Source: Tipula vernalis (lineage: Eukaryota; Arthropoda; Insecta; Diptera; Tipulidae). Taken from it: DNA of 64,000 nt. Made by a program: the position numbers and the translations under genes. Within the stretch, counting starts at the first letter, position 1. Each line of letters starts with the position of its first letter. The notes under the pieces are model-generated. The model saw only the letters and a list, made by a program, of their open reading frames with translations, was not told where the DNA came from and made no database searches. The DNA is taken from the NCBI GenBank assembly GCA_958295665.1, contig OY282560.1:102153930-102217929 (forward strand). Direction: 5' to 3'. Below are positions 51,201-60,118 of the stretch, piece by piece.

Positions 51201-52493
51201 TTTAAAAGTGTCCGATTCTATCGAAATTATATAAAAGTTATATTTGGCAATTTCACATAGTTTGTAGGAACTTACTTGAAACCAAGTTATAGTTAAATTA
51301 TTATTAGGAATAATTTCGAGGGGACATTCCAATTTGAATGAGCCGCCTAATTTAACTTTATGAATTCGTTTGAAAGTGGAGAGCAACTTTGGTGGAATGA
51401 CGATATCAACAATAATTTTTTGTTCTACTTCATCTAAAGTGGACTTGATTTGGCAGCTATAACTACCTGATTGTGTTACATCATTACCATTTATGTTTAA
51501 GACTGAAGTATTTGAGACACTCTCAACTGTGTTTTTTATCCACTTTACACTAGGTTCGGGGTTACCTTCAGCCGAGCAATTTATATTTAGCAGAGTTTTG
51601 TCGTAAACTCCAATCGGTTGCGTTATGTTAATTGACGTATCTATAACGAATTTAAAAAACTTTAAACCTCCTTACATTTACACAACCGTGCTGAACTTAC
51701 TTGTGGCCAAATTTAACATATTTACAAATTTTGGTGGATATTGAACATTTAGTAATACATTAGCACTCTTTTGTTCAGTATTCTTAACTGCTAAACACGT
51801 ATAAATGCCACTAAACTTCGGCTTTATATCACGTAATATTAAGTTTGTCCCATTTAACTGTCGACACAAATTTATACGGTTAAAAAAGAACTTCGCTCAT
51901 AAAAAATGTACTTACCTCAGAACCTTGAGGCAAATCAGTCTTTTGATTAAACAACCATGTGGTTGTAATTATAACTGATGGAAAATTTGGAAGCACATCA
52001 CATTTTAGCTCAATAAATTGTTCCCCGGTAGGAATAGTTATTGAAGTTTGTTCAATGTTCACACTGAAAGGAATCGCTAATACCTTCACTTTAGATATGG
52101 ATTCAGTAACGCCTACAATATTTTCTGCAGTGCATTTATAATCACCCGCGTCGGACGGTTCAGCTTTGTTAATGGTATAATTCAGAATGTTACTTTGTCT
52201 AGAAATTATAAGTAAATAATAACAGAATTACTACACTCCATTAACGAATACGATTGTATGTTATACTCGTACATAGAGCTGAACGATTTTAGTTCAGAAT
52301 TAACTCCCACTTTTGACCAACTCATTGTAACATTGGCTGCTGAAATTACAACACATATTAAGTAGATCGGTTCTCCCTCTTTTACACTAATCGTTGGAAC
52401 TATTGTTGCGCCTGGTTTTGTTAAACGATTTGCACCAACGTTCGGTGTTAAAAGACTCTCGGTGATATTTATTGTTGGATCTTCCCCATGAAG
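39225..52493 (-). CDS. Hemicentin-like Ig/TSP1/EGF protein (gene 3), 5' end missing
   Basis: Minus-strand exons (approximate): 52493-52273, 52198-51916, 51857-51701, 51640-51276, 51217-50195, 50123-50000, 49932-49799, 49734-49373, 49302-48119, 48057-47577, 47510-46318, 46249-46116, 41411-40992, 40926-40475, 40398-39874, 39811-39379, 39310-39225; about 2,520 codons. It encodes about 23 Ig domains, a TSP1 repeat (FTDWGVWSECSKTC), a second degenerate TSP1 (GGWSNWEYSKCSKSC), a Cys-rich EGF-like module and a calcium-binding EGF (DVNECRQNPNPCGN), then a stop. The first exon begins in the middle of the VWA-to-Ig linker that is uninterrupted in genes 1 and 2, and no VWA exon or start codon was found up to 64000. 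Hence it is 5'-truncated or has very distant 5' exons. The nidogen-type G2F domain of vertebrate hemicentins is not seen. The 4.7-kb intron 46115-41412 is full of transposons. Confidence 0.85.
41600..44110 (-). pseudogene. BEL/Pao retrotransposon relic within the large gene 3 intron
   Basis: Minus-strand order: Gag pieces at 44110-43800 (KFHYLEGVLSDDAAELIK, a BEL/Pao Gag motif), a protease-like ADILIGADYF near 43250-43225, an RT start LTRFWETESIP near 43085-43050, RNase H pieces HGFSDASENAYAV near 42850 and VFVWTDSTIVLA-like sequence near 42630-42590, and integrase pieces VAGDYAGPIQVRPW near 42410-42360. Frameshifts and large deletions abound, and most of the RT is gone. The stretch 42225-41600 next to the end of integrase is probably its 3' LTR, but its limits are uncertain. 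It is a separate copy from the relic at 9800-10990. Confidence 0.8.
44130..44448 (+). pseudogene. Ty3/gypsy pol 3' end (integrase C-terminus)
   Basis: The + strand reads, with frame changes, EELNEENQFVREKIRMSSDR, then LVWLHNVLRKKGFSPKLQS, WEGPYIVEI, and finally KPKVVHLERLALYTGG. This is the GPY/F-type C-terminal module of gypsy integrases followed by its usual HLxRL tail. It ends directly at the LTR that follows, in the same orientation, so it is the 3' part of the same element family whose 5' part lies at 54268-55435. Confidence 0.8.
44449..45209 (+). mobile_element. 3' LTR of the gypsy element, enlarged by an internal insertion
   Basis: Starts near CGTTACGGTGACAC and ends GACAAGGCAAAAACGTAACA, followed by ATAT. 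The TATA box is in AGTATATAAAAAGGCG near 44606. About 350 bp between roughly 44675 and 45030 are foreign to the family: a T-run and CAGACTGACAGACAGACACC, a motif seen in other arthropod repeats. The first 60 bp also look partly doubled (TGACAC at 44458 and again at 44508). Confidence 0.8.
45337..45749. mobile_element. MITE with TTA target duplication (PIF/Harbinger-like)
   Basis: Terminal inverted repeats AGACTGATTTACAT (45337-45350) and ATGTAAATCAGTCT (45736-45749), flanked by TTA at 45334-45336 and 45750-45752. It is 413 bp, AT-rich and without an ORF. A three-base TWA duplication is typical of PIF/Harbinger elements. It lies in the large intron of gene 3. Confidence 0.8.
46116..47954 (-). 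repeat. Gene 3 six-Ig super-module, unit 3 (Ig15-Ig20)
   Basis: Landmarks: VLTIDGNDANQTGEYICQ; LGEPFTLPCPLV and an intron after DIKWSH; GPSILKIERSDDLG; FTMSCPMESGEYNVTW; PPINIRATLLD; NYFEADYQQHISINETET. The intron that separates consecutive units elsewhere is missing at the unit 2/3 border: exon 48057-47577 runs straight through. Confidence 0.85.
47955..49734 (-). repeat. Gene 3 six-Ig super-module, unit 2 (Ig9-Ig14)
   Basis: Landmarks: ILILNGSDTSKSGDYYCQ; LGHPLVLECPLK and an intron after NITWYH; EPNIINLERIDDFG; FTMTCPMKNGDFNVKW; APYDIVTTTKHNQ; EFFDADYQRNIEFNVGDQ. The first Ig here has a shortened, diverged N-terminal half (SSKIRWSPN). Confidence 0.85.
49800..51640 (-). repeat. Gene 3 six-Ig super-module, unit 1 (Ig3-Ig8)
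   Basis: Landmarks in order: WIKN..VLNINGNDVTQSGSY; LGGSFKLECPLE followed by an intron after TITWFQ; EPSILKITKADDIG; FTVSCPVEFGEYEVTW; APYDISGTANN; DYYNAHYKKLVRFNIGDD. Units 2 and 3 repeat the same six landmarks in the same order. Exon 50123-50000 and its partner 49932-49799 split the sixth Ig, as at the end of the other units. Confidence 0.85.
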
Positions 52494-52860
52494 CTGTAAC
52501 ATCACATTTTTATAGTTATTTAAAATCATTTTTTTAACATTAAGCAAATCACCTAGATACCAAACTCGCAATTAATTAATTCAAACTTAATTTAAGGCGA
52601 ATAGAAAAAAAAAAATTATGAAATTCTATGAAGCCACAATTCGCAGCCAATTTTAGCCTTGTGGTAAAGTGAATGGTAAAGTGTGAAGTGTAAAGATATT
52701 TTTTCTTTAACGGACCGTCTGACACCGGGACGCTGGACAATGGTTCAAACTTTTAAATTGCAATACCTAAGGGTCTTATGATACGTCAAATGCAAAATAT
52801 TTTTAATTGTAAAATATAAAAAGCTGAAACCTCATGAGGTGGTTAGAACTTCGATCTTGA
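52494..52860. other. Upstream of gene 3, no VWA exon found
   Basis: The acceptor of the first visible exon is GTTACAG at 52500-52494. Upstream there is no open frame with a signal peptide or MIDAS motif. An in-frame Met exists at 52571, but its sequence (MRVWYLGDLL and onward) has no resemblance to the paralogues and lacks a clear signal peptide. Confidence 0.4.
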
Positions 52861-53340
52861 TTAATACAACTCCCAAATCAATCCCAAAATGGATCTATTA
52901 AGCCAATCTTCCAACTCAATATACAAACCAACCTCTTTTTCAATTGCAACATAATTCTAGACACAATCACCAAATTAACCGCCAACCAAACCCCCAAAGC
53001 AACCCCAAATCAACCCTTAACCTAACTCCAATTCAACTCTTAAATAATTTTCCAACCGAGCAACAACAATGTAGGCTAACTCAACTTCAACTCAACTTAG
53101 CTCGAACCAAATCTCAACCCTCTCCTCAACTCATACCATCATACCAACATACCATCGTACCATCATACCATCACCATCATACCATCATACCACCATAACA
53201 TCATCGTCATCATACCACCATCACCATCACACAATTCTTATATACAAGCCATCATACCATTATACCATGCATTGTATCCGTGTGCACTTGCTTAAATATC
53301 ACACACATATGCTGTATACATACTCTATATATAAACACTC
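52861..53340. repeat. Low-complexity CAACTCAA / CATCATAC simple-repeat region
   Basis: Strongly strand-biased C/A-rich sequence: many CAACTCAA and AACCCCAA words up to 53130, then an ACCATCAT-type microsatellite (53130-53270). The same C/A-rich style resumes at 54055-54260, so the pogo-like element between them interrupted one repeat region. Confidence 0.75.
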
Positions 53341-53351
53341 GTTTTTAAATA

Positions 53352-54035
53352 CAGTGAAACCTCATTTCAACGGACACTCAATTTAGCGGAATCCTCACAT
53401 GAACGGACAAACTTTTTAAGTCACATGCAACTGAAGTTTTTCAATGAAAACCTCCTTTAAATAAGCTGACACTTTATTAGAGCGGACACGGTCAGATATT
53501 TGTGCGATCATACAGGTTTTACGAGTACACTTCGAATTGAAACTTTTACGCTTCAATTTGTTTCTTTCAAATTGAAACATTTCAAATTGAATCTTTAGCA
53601 AATTATATGTATGGCCAATTAGGATGGAACTTGGCTATTTCTTAGCTGGTTTTAGTGAAATTCGACATCCATGATTGAAATGAGATTCTTAAATGATGGA
53701 AGTTGTGGAATATGGCAACAACTTTATTTAAAACTTATTTTAGAAACCCATTTCCATCGCAAATGTCAAATTTCATCATAATCGGTTAAGAAATAATCAA
53801 ATTCCATCTTACCTGGCCATATTCAAGAACTTGCTAGAATCCCATTTCCAAGAAATAGCCAAGTTCCATCCTCACAGGCCATATTCCAGAACTTCGTTTA
53901 AAAATCATTTGATAATCCCATTTCCAATGGAAATGCTGGGGTCATTAAAATCGGATAAGATTAAATCCTCAGTTTAACGGACACCTCACTACAACGGACA
54001 ACTTTTTTGCCCCGTCGATTTCCGTTGTAGTGGCC
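53352..54035. mobile_element. pogo/Tigger-like element, right end incomplete
   Basis: Left end CAGTGAAACCTCATTTCAAC, preceded by TA. Subterminal copies of AACGGACA occur at 53379, 53404, 53988 and 54001, and the right side has ACCTCACTACAACGGACAAC then TTTCCGTTGTAGTGG. These CCT..CAACGGACA words in inverted arrangement are typical of pogo/Tigger ends. The outermost right bases are missing. No transposase is seen. Confidence 0.6.
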
Positions 54036-54267
54036 TAGAACTAGGTTCTAGGCTAGTGGCCAACCCTAATTCAATTCGTAAACGGAACCCAACTTATCCC
54101 TCAACTCAACCGCAAACTCTATGCCAAACTCAATCCTGAAACCATCATATACATATAAAAAAATTGGTCAACAACTCATTATATCCTATCCAACCCGAAC
54201 TCAACTCCAACTCAACTTCAACTCAACCCGCAAATTAATCCCTAACTTAATCTTCAAATCAAGCCCA

Positions 54268-54423
54268 AAAAGTAAAAGTGATCAATAAAATTTGAGGTGT
54301 AGTAAAACTGTGTTGTAATAAATTTTGTGAAATAAATAAATTCGTTGGTAATAAATTAAATTGATTTTCTATTATTCACAATCCAGCGATACGAACCTTG
54401 AGTGACAAGGCAAAAACGCAACA
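54268..54423 (+). mobile_element. 3' half of the gypsy 5' LTR
   Basis: Sense-orientation R-U5 part: ATAAATTCGTTGGTAATAAA, CACAATCCAGCGATACG, GACAAGGCAAAAACGCAACA. The U3 half is missing and replaced by the C/A-rich repeat. The primer-binding site and gag follow directly. Confidence 0.85.
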
Positions 54424-54425
54424 AT

Positions 54426-54442
54426 TGGTGACAGCGGTGGGA
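54426..54442 (+). promoter_or_regulatory. Primer-binding site of the gypsy element
   Basis: TGGTGACAGCGGTGGGA starts two bases after the LTR end. Its complement ends in ..GTCACCA, i.e. a tRNA 3' end with CCA. The sequence looks most like a tRNA-Leu/Ser acceptor stem and T arm; the exact tRNA is inference. Confidence 0.7.
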
Positions 54443-54465
54443 TTGTGAATAAAAAGATAAAGAAA

Positions 54466-55435
54466 ATGATTCTCAACGAATTAAAAGTTCCAGAATTAAA
54501 AAGAGAACTAGAGAAACGGGGTTTGGTCACTGATGGTAGTAAAGCAGCTTTACAAGCGCGACTACGTGACGTCATAGTAAAAGAAGGATTAGACGCGGAT
54601 CAACATGATTTTGGAGAGAAAGTAACGGATGTGGCAACCGTAGTACAGAAAGAAGTAGATAATAATGGAAGTTTCGATTTGTCGCTGTTAATCGCTGCTA
54701 TGAACCAGATGATGGGACAAATGAGTCTAATGAAACAACAAAACGAAAGACAAATGGAGAAAATTGAGCAGTCAAATGAGCGACAGATGAAACAACAAAA
54801 TCAGTCGAATCAAGAAATGAAACAACAAATAGAGAAAATAGAACAACCAATCCATAAAATTGCAGATGGGCAAAAGAGAATGGACGAGATAATTCTGGAA
54901 TTGTCTACAAATGTACAAGGCGAATTAGAGAAACTGCAAACGAATTTTAAGACGGAGATTCAACAGGTAGAACAAAAATTAGAAAGGAAAGTTCAACTTG
55001 TCAAAACGGAGGTTCAACAGATTGAAGAAAAATTACAAGCGGAGGTTAAACGTCTCGAGAAAGAGTTAACAGATGTCAAGGCAAGTGAAACAACGACACA
55101 AGTGGTACAAACCGTCCAATCAATCAAGTTAAAGGCACCAACATTCGACGGAACAACATCTTTCGTCATTTTCAAATTTCAATTTGAGACGGCAGCCAAT
55201 CAAAATCATTGGAACGACGAACATCGTGTCGCGGCATTAATAGTGGCCCTCAAAGGCGAAACAGCAAAGGCTTTACAAACCATCCCGGAACAAGAGCATG
55301 GCAGCATGGAACGAATGGTATCGACAGTCGGAAGAGGCAGGCTTAGGTGTTGGGAATGTGACAAGTTGGGTCACATCTCAATGGACTGTCGGAGTGTTAT
55401 ACAGGGAGAGAGGAGATCGCCACCTCATGGCAACA
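54466..55435 (+). pseudogene. Gypsy Gag with N-terminal SAP domain, coiled coil and zinc knuckle; interrupted
   Basis: ATG at 54466; an upstream GTG at 54445 is in frame but unlikely. Residues 2-36 are a SAP-type DNA-binding helix pair (LKVPELKRELEKRG then SKAALQARL). Residues about 80-200 form a Gln/Glu-rich coiled coil (MKQQ..QMEKIEQ repeats). Residues about 225-285 are a gypsy Gag core (LKAPTFDGTTSF, FKFQFETAANQNHW). The end is a CCHC knuckle, CWECDKLGHISMDC. Between the core and the knuckle some sequence seems deleted. A solo LTR in the opposite orientation cuts the frame at 55436. The frame up to that point is intact, which suggests a fairly recent copy. Confidence 0.88.
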
Positions 55436-55439
55436 ATAT

Positions 55440-55935
55440 TGTTACGTTTTTGCCTTGTCAATCAAGGTTCGTATCACTGGATTGTGAATAAAACAAATGC
55501 AATTCAATTGATCACCAACGAATTTATTTAGTTAACACAAGAATTATTACAGTACAATTTTTAACAAAAATTCTCAAAATCACTTTATTTAATTTTTACA
55601 CAATTTTACTGTACACTTATAATTTTTATTCTCATAAAAACACATTTTAAATCACTTTTTAATTCCTTTTTAATCTTTACTCTATTGCTTTCCAACTACT
55701 AATAATAATTCTTACAAGTTTACACTATCGCGTTCCAAATTCGAATAATCCAACTCGATTTTGTTCGCCTTTTAATATACACAAACCAAACTTCTCGAAA
55801 GTTCATGACTTTTCCACTTAGAATAGTGTAGAAAAATTAAGAACTATTTTATCATGGAAAATTCCATTTTAGTACAGTAAAACATTGAGCTATTAGTTCA
55901 ACTTATTCTACCACACCATAGGTGTCACCGTCACA
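55440..55935 (-). mobile_element. Solo LTR inserted antisense into gag, ATAT TSD
   Basis: TGTTACGTTTTTGCCTTGTC to GGTGTCACCGTCACA, 496 bp, flanked by ATAT at 55436-55439 and 55936-55939. It is the most complete copy in the window. It carries all landmarks: U5 end, an ATAAATTCGTTGG homologue, the TATA box on the minus strand and the U3 end. Confidence 0.93.
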
Positions 55936-55969
55936 ATATTTTTATTTGCCATCTAGCGAAACAGTAGTA

Positions 55970-56221
55970 GTGTTTTTTTATTCGCTCCGGATAGCTACTA
56001 TCGAGAGCCGTCATTTTTATACGCCTAAATTTAAATTTGACGCGCTATTTATTGGTAAACTAAACTTATTTAACATCAAACTATCATTTTTAATTCAATT
56101 GTTTAGCGAAAATTTGATATAAAAAATATTTGGCTCTACCTATTTATACGGAGCGCTATCCGGAGCCACTTTTCATATGACGGCTCTCGATAGCAGCTAT
56201 CCGGAGCGAATAAAAAAACAC
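55970..56221. mobile_element. 252-bp MITE with 45-bp terminal inverted repeats
   Basis: The left arm from 55970 (GTGTTTTTTTATTCGCTC and on) is the reverse complement of the right arm ending at 56221 over about 45 bp with one mismatch. Flanks share AGTAGTA (55963-55969 and 56223-56229), consistent with a 7-8-bp duplication and thus a hAT- or Mutator-type origin. There is no ORF. Confidence 0.85.
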
Positions 56222-56791
56222 TAGTAGTATGTACACAATATATAAGCTGTATTTTGTTGAGAAATTTACAACAACAATTGCACGTGACAGGAATTAAATA
56301 ATTCGAACAACAAATTTGAGTTATTTAATTCGAGCTAGAACAAATAAAATACGTAACTGCCTGAATGAAAAACAGAAAAATACCAACATAGAATATAAAA
56401 ATTAAATCGAAAAAATAATTCGCGGCTTATTCTGTTAAGAAAAAAATATCTCCAAAATAATTCGAATTAATTTTTTCTCAACAAAATACAGCTATAATTG
56501 AACACTGAATTATTCTTTGTGATATTTACTCCATCTCGTTTTCGTTAGCTTACTCAATTCAATTTCCAATTGATTTTTCTGTGTTTTCCATCTCGCGGTC
56601 TATAGAACGATGGAAATTTGATATTACGATTTTTCGTATGTCAACCAGGGATGAAATTGACATAAATTCCAAAGTACTAAAATGTTGGGCAACAGAGGAC
56701 TAAAATGGGCTTACTAAAATGTGTTAACATATTTCATCGATAGATGTCTCCAAAGGAACAAAAGGGTATTCAAACTTTTTTCTTTTTCTTA
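56222..56791. other. No gene recognised
   Basis: AT-rich spacer between two MITEs, with no convincing coding or repeat signal. Confidence 0.35.
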
Positions 56792-57223
56792 TACCCGAAA
56801 CACATAAGCGGCGCTCTACGCCTGGCTTCGCCTCTCTTCGTCTTTATGATTTTTTGCAAGTACATAGACGCCGCTAATTTGACATTTATTTATTTATGCA
56901 AAATGTTGTTTGGGTTTTTACAACAAAACATTTTCATATAAAACTATTTATTTAATGACTTATTACGACCAAATTTAAGTTCAAACTTAGATTTGTTTTT
57001 TTCAATTGTCTTTCTCATATGCCCATTTGGATGTAAAATTCAGCTAAAATTAGAGGTTTCCAAGCATTTACTTTTAAAACAACAACAATAAATATAAATG
57101 TCATTCATCGCCTCAAAAAATAGAAACTTTGCTAATTTGACGCCGCTCTATGTGTTCGCTCTTATGGAAATACATGTATTCTAATTTAGCGCCGCTGTTC
57201 GCTCCGTCAATTTGTTTGGGGTA
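56792..57223. mobile_element. MITE with TTA TSD and GCGGCG subterminal motifs (PIF/Harbinger-like)
   Basis: Ends TACCCGAAACA (56792-56802) and, inverted, TACCCCAAACA (57213-57223), flanked by TTA at 56789-56791 and 57224-57226. Inner inverted copies of ACACATAAGCGGCGC / GACGCCGCTCTATGTG give a second stem (56801-56815 and 57140-57156). It is 432 bp with no transposase. Confidence 0.7.
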
Positions 57224-57640
57224 TTAGGAGGGTTCGCTTAAAACTTTAAATGTTTATTTTGTGAAGAATTAGAGACAGGTATTCTGTTGCTAAATTAACC
57301 AGAACTTAGAAGTCGGCTCAGATAATTTGTTTAGAATTACGGCCTTTCCACATCAAGGACGAATTGCGAATGCGAGTAAACATTGTTTTAGACTTATGGT
57401 ATTTAAATCACTTACATATAAAATTTTTCCCTATTTATAATAATAGTGTAATGTTTTCAATCAAATTAAATTTAATTAAATCCGAAAATTACCTTAAAAA
57501 TTAGCGAAAAACGAAATTCGCACGTAGTATGGCATTTTACATTTGAATTTCATTTTTCTCTAACTCTGTTTCTCTAATTTGTTGCTGTTATTGGAAAAGT
57601 TCAGCGTTGTTATACGTCAATCATCCCGGGGCATTCTGAT
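57224..57640. other. No gene recognised
   Basis: AT-rich flank between the MITE and the Jockey-like relic. It may hold the eroded 5' part of that relic. Confidence 0.3.
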
Positions 57641-59690
57641 ATTGCTACACCTCTCACTGTTTAATGACACTGTGAGTGCTCGAATTCAACCACCGCCAGT
57701 TGAATTTATTGTTGGATCTTGCAACGATACCGTGATACTATCAAAGCTGTTCAGGACAGGAAGTTTATTTATGCCTCAAAATTTCCTAACACCACTGAAC
57801 CGGCTGCTTTATGGAAATTTCTATTTGGTAAACTGGTAATCTCTGAGGATCAGATTGAGTGTCGTAAGCTTGTGTCAGCTGGCCGTGACTTTAGTCGTCT
57901 CTCATATGTCAACCACATATATGGCCTGCCGGAGCATTGGTCAGAGAGTTTGTGCGTCATCCAAAAAATTTCAGACTAGCGGTTGTGGATAATACCGACA
58001 TCCACCAATGTTAATAGTAACGTTTTCTATCGATCTACACTCTATAATGTTACGCCCACCGTTTCATCAAATAATTCCAGCAACAATATTCTACACGTAT
58101 ATTACCACAACACTAGCGGGATGCATAACAAATCTCATTCAATTTACTTGAATGACCTAGTTGAGTGCTGATTTCAAATCGGAGCAATATTTTCGTCGTG
58201 ATCGCTGGTAGTGGTTTAGGTCACTGGTAGTGGTGTGATCGTATCCGTTAATAACGACCTAGAATTTAGTCAAATCAGCCTCAATTGCGACTATCGTGCG
58301 TCAATTATTGTTAAGGTCAAATGTGCTTCTTTTTGGCTCTTTATAGTGGGAGTCTATACACCGTTTGGTACTACTTCAGACGTTTACCAAGGATTTATTG
58401 AATTTATTGCCAATAATGTTCAACCACTATTTAATGAAACTGATCAGATGTTGATTCTGGGTGTTTTTAATATGACAAAAATCTCTTGGTGCTGGATCGA
58501 TGAACAGTTTATGGGATCATCCGTTAATATCACTTCTAGCTATGTGTTAGAAAGTTTTGCGAATTTTGGAACGCGTCAATTCAATACTATTTTTAACGAG
58601 TTTGAACGTATTTTGAACTTAGTTTTTTCATCCTGCGAATTCATCGACATAGAATCTTGTCCGAATTTAGCGGGACATCACACACCACTTTTAATTGAAT
58701 TTTATTTTTTAGATGTTGATTTTGTTTGTTTATTGGGCTTTTAGAAATGCTAATCTAGTATCGTTAAACAACTTTTTTGATAATTTTGATTGGACAGCTT
58801 TATTTCACTTATTGAACATTTCGGTTACTGTTTCAAGTTTTATAGTATTATATAGAGTGTTTCTTTTTATTGTATTATTTGTTCCGAAGGGTATTGTGGG
58901 TTCGACATATACAGAGCCATGGCTCAATTGTCGCTTGAAAAACCTCACAAATCGTAAGTCTAGAGCGTTTAAGAATTATTAGCGTTTCTCAAATAGTTTA
59001 AATACCTCAACGATTTTCTTCACAAAATGTATGTTTTACAGATCGAAAGTGAAATTTTCATTAATTCAATATGGTTTTTTGCATTTACAAATCGAAAAAT
59101 TTGAGACTTAAAAATGTATGCTACAGTTAATTCTTTAATTGACACTGCGCAATTGCAGGACGAACTAGATGTCTTTTATGATTGGTCCGCTCAGATTAAG
59201 TTGCCGTTGAACACGAGCAAATGCAAAGTAATATGTTTTTGTCGATCAGGCTTATCTAGTATAGAGGCACCTTATTTTATAATGGATGCACAAATTTGCA
59301 GAGTTTCTGATAAATCTCTGATCTTGGTGTTATTTTTTCGTGCAACCTTACATTTAATAAGCATGTGAACTACATTATAAGCAGAGGGTATTTCTTATTG
59401 GGTTTCATTAGGCGTAATGGGAGGGAGTTTTGTGATCCTGTAACATTGAAATCTCTCTATGTTACTTATGTCAGGTTCATACTGGAATACGTTTCACTGA
59501 TTTGGGATCCGTTCTATCACACACATTCAGACAATCGAAAGTATTCAAAAACAATTTTTGATTTCTGCATTACGTCGTTTACCTAACTTGAACAATGGTT
59601 TTATTCGTGAACCTTATATAAATCGTCTCGCGTTAATAAATTTACAAACTTTAGAAAGCAGACGCAATATTGCATCGTTTTATTAAAAAC
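57641..59690 (+). pseudogene. Jockey-like non-LTR retrotransposon relic (ORF1 end, endonuclease, RT C-terminus)
   Basis: Plus-strand pieces: IKAVQDRKFIYASKFPNTTEP near 57740 (first 20 residues quoted as IKAVQDRKFIYASKFPN), endonuclease landmarks LILGVFNMTKISW near 58450 (the usual GDFN is GVFN here, so a metal-binding Asp is lost), NLVFSSCEF near 58615, and GHHTPLLIEF near 58675. After a deletion of most of the RT, the C-terminal RT part follows: QDELDVFYDWSAQIKLPLNT and SKCKVICF near 59150-59250, then RGYFLLGFIRRNGREFCDP and LEYVSLIWDPFY near 59385-59520, and LINLQTLESRRNIAS near 59635-59675. Multiple stops make it dead. It is distinct from the element at 25217-27362. Confidence 0.8.
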
Positions 59691-59702
59691 AAACAGAATT
59701 AA

Positions 59703-60114
59703 GGTCGAGTTACAATGAATCCATCTCGTTTCGTACCGTCGTTCTCCGTCTCGTCTTTTCCGTTTGTTAGTTACATTGCATCTGTTCCGTCTGTTTAAAC
59801 TGACATTTGAAAAACAAATAAAAAATTAAATGGAAGACTACGAGACTCTAAAATCTTTAGAAATTCTCTTTGATTTATACTTGATTTAATTTATTTTTGT
59901 TAATGTTTTCAAATAATCGAAAATCCCTATGTAGTTACAGCCTACATCTCACGTTATGTGAAAAAAAAAAAATTTAATTTGATTTGTTTGGTTAAGATGT
60001 TCCGTCTTTCCGTAACTTCTCAACATTTTGAAAAAACGGATGTACAGAAAATGTCTAAAACTAATTTGGACGGAGAAGCGGAACGGAATGGGACGGATCC
60101 ATTGTAACTCGACC
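59703..60114. mobile_element. MITE with TTAA flanks
   Basis: Ends GGTCGAGTTACAATGAATCC (59703) and, inverted, GGTCGAGTTACAATGGATCC (60095-60114): a 20-bp terminal repeat with one mismatch that continues imperfectly inward. TTAA lies on both sides (59699-59702 and 60115-60118). TTAA duplication suggests piggyBac-type transposition; a PIF/Harbinger TAA duplication is the alternative. It is 412 bp with no ORF. Confidence 0.82.
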
Positions 60115-60118
60115 TTAA

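Noticed and set aside
52944..53198. 84-codon Gln/Pro/Asn-rich frame
   Set aside because: Translation of a C/A-rich simple repeat, not a gene.
53130..53270. CRISPR-like array
   Set aside because: It is an ACCATCAT-type microsatellite without constant repeats and unique spacers, in a eukaryotic context.
58713..58982. 89-codon frame as an independent gene
   Set aside because: Continues the frameshifted Jockey-like relic; no separate domain or start context.
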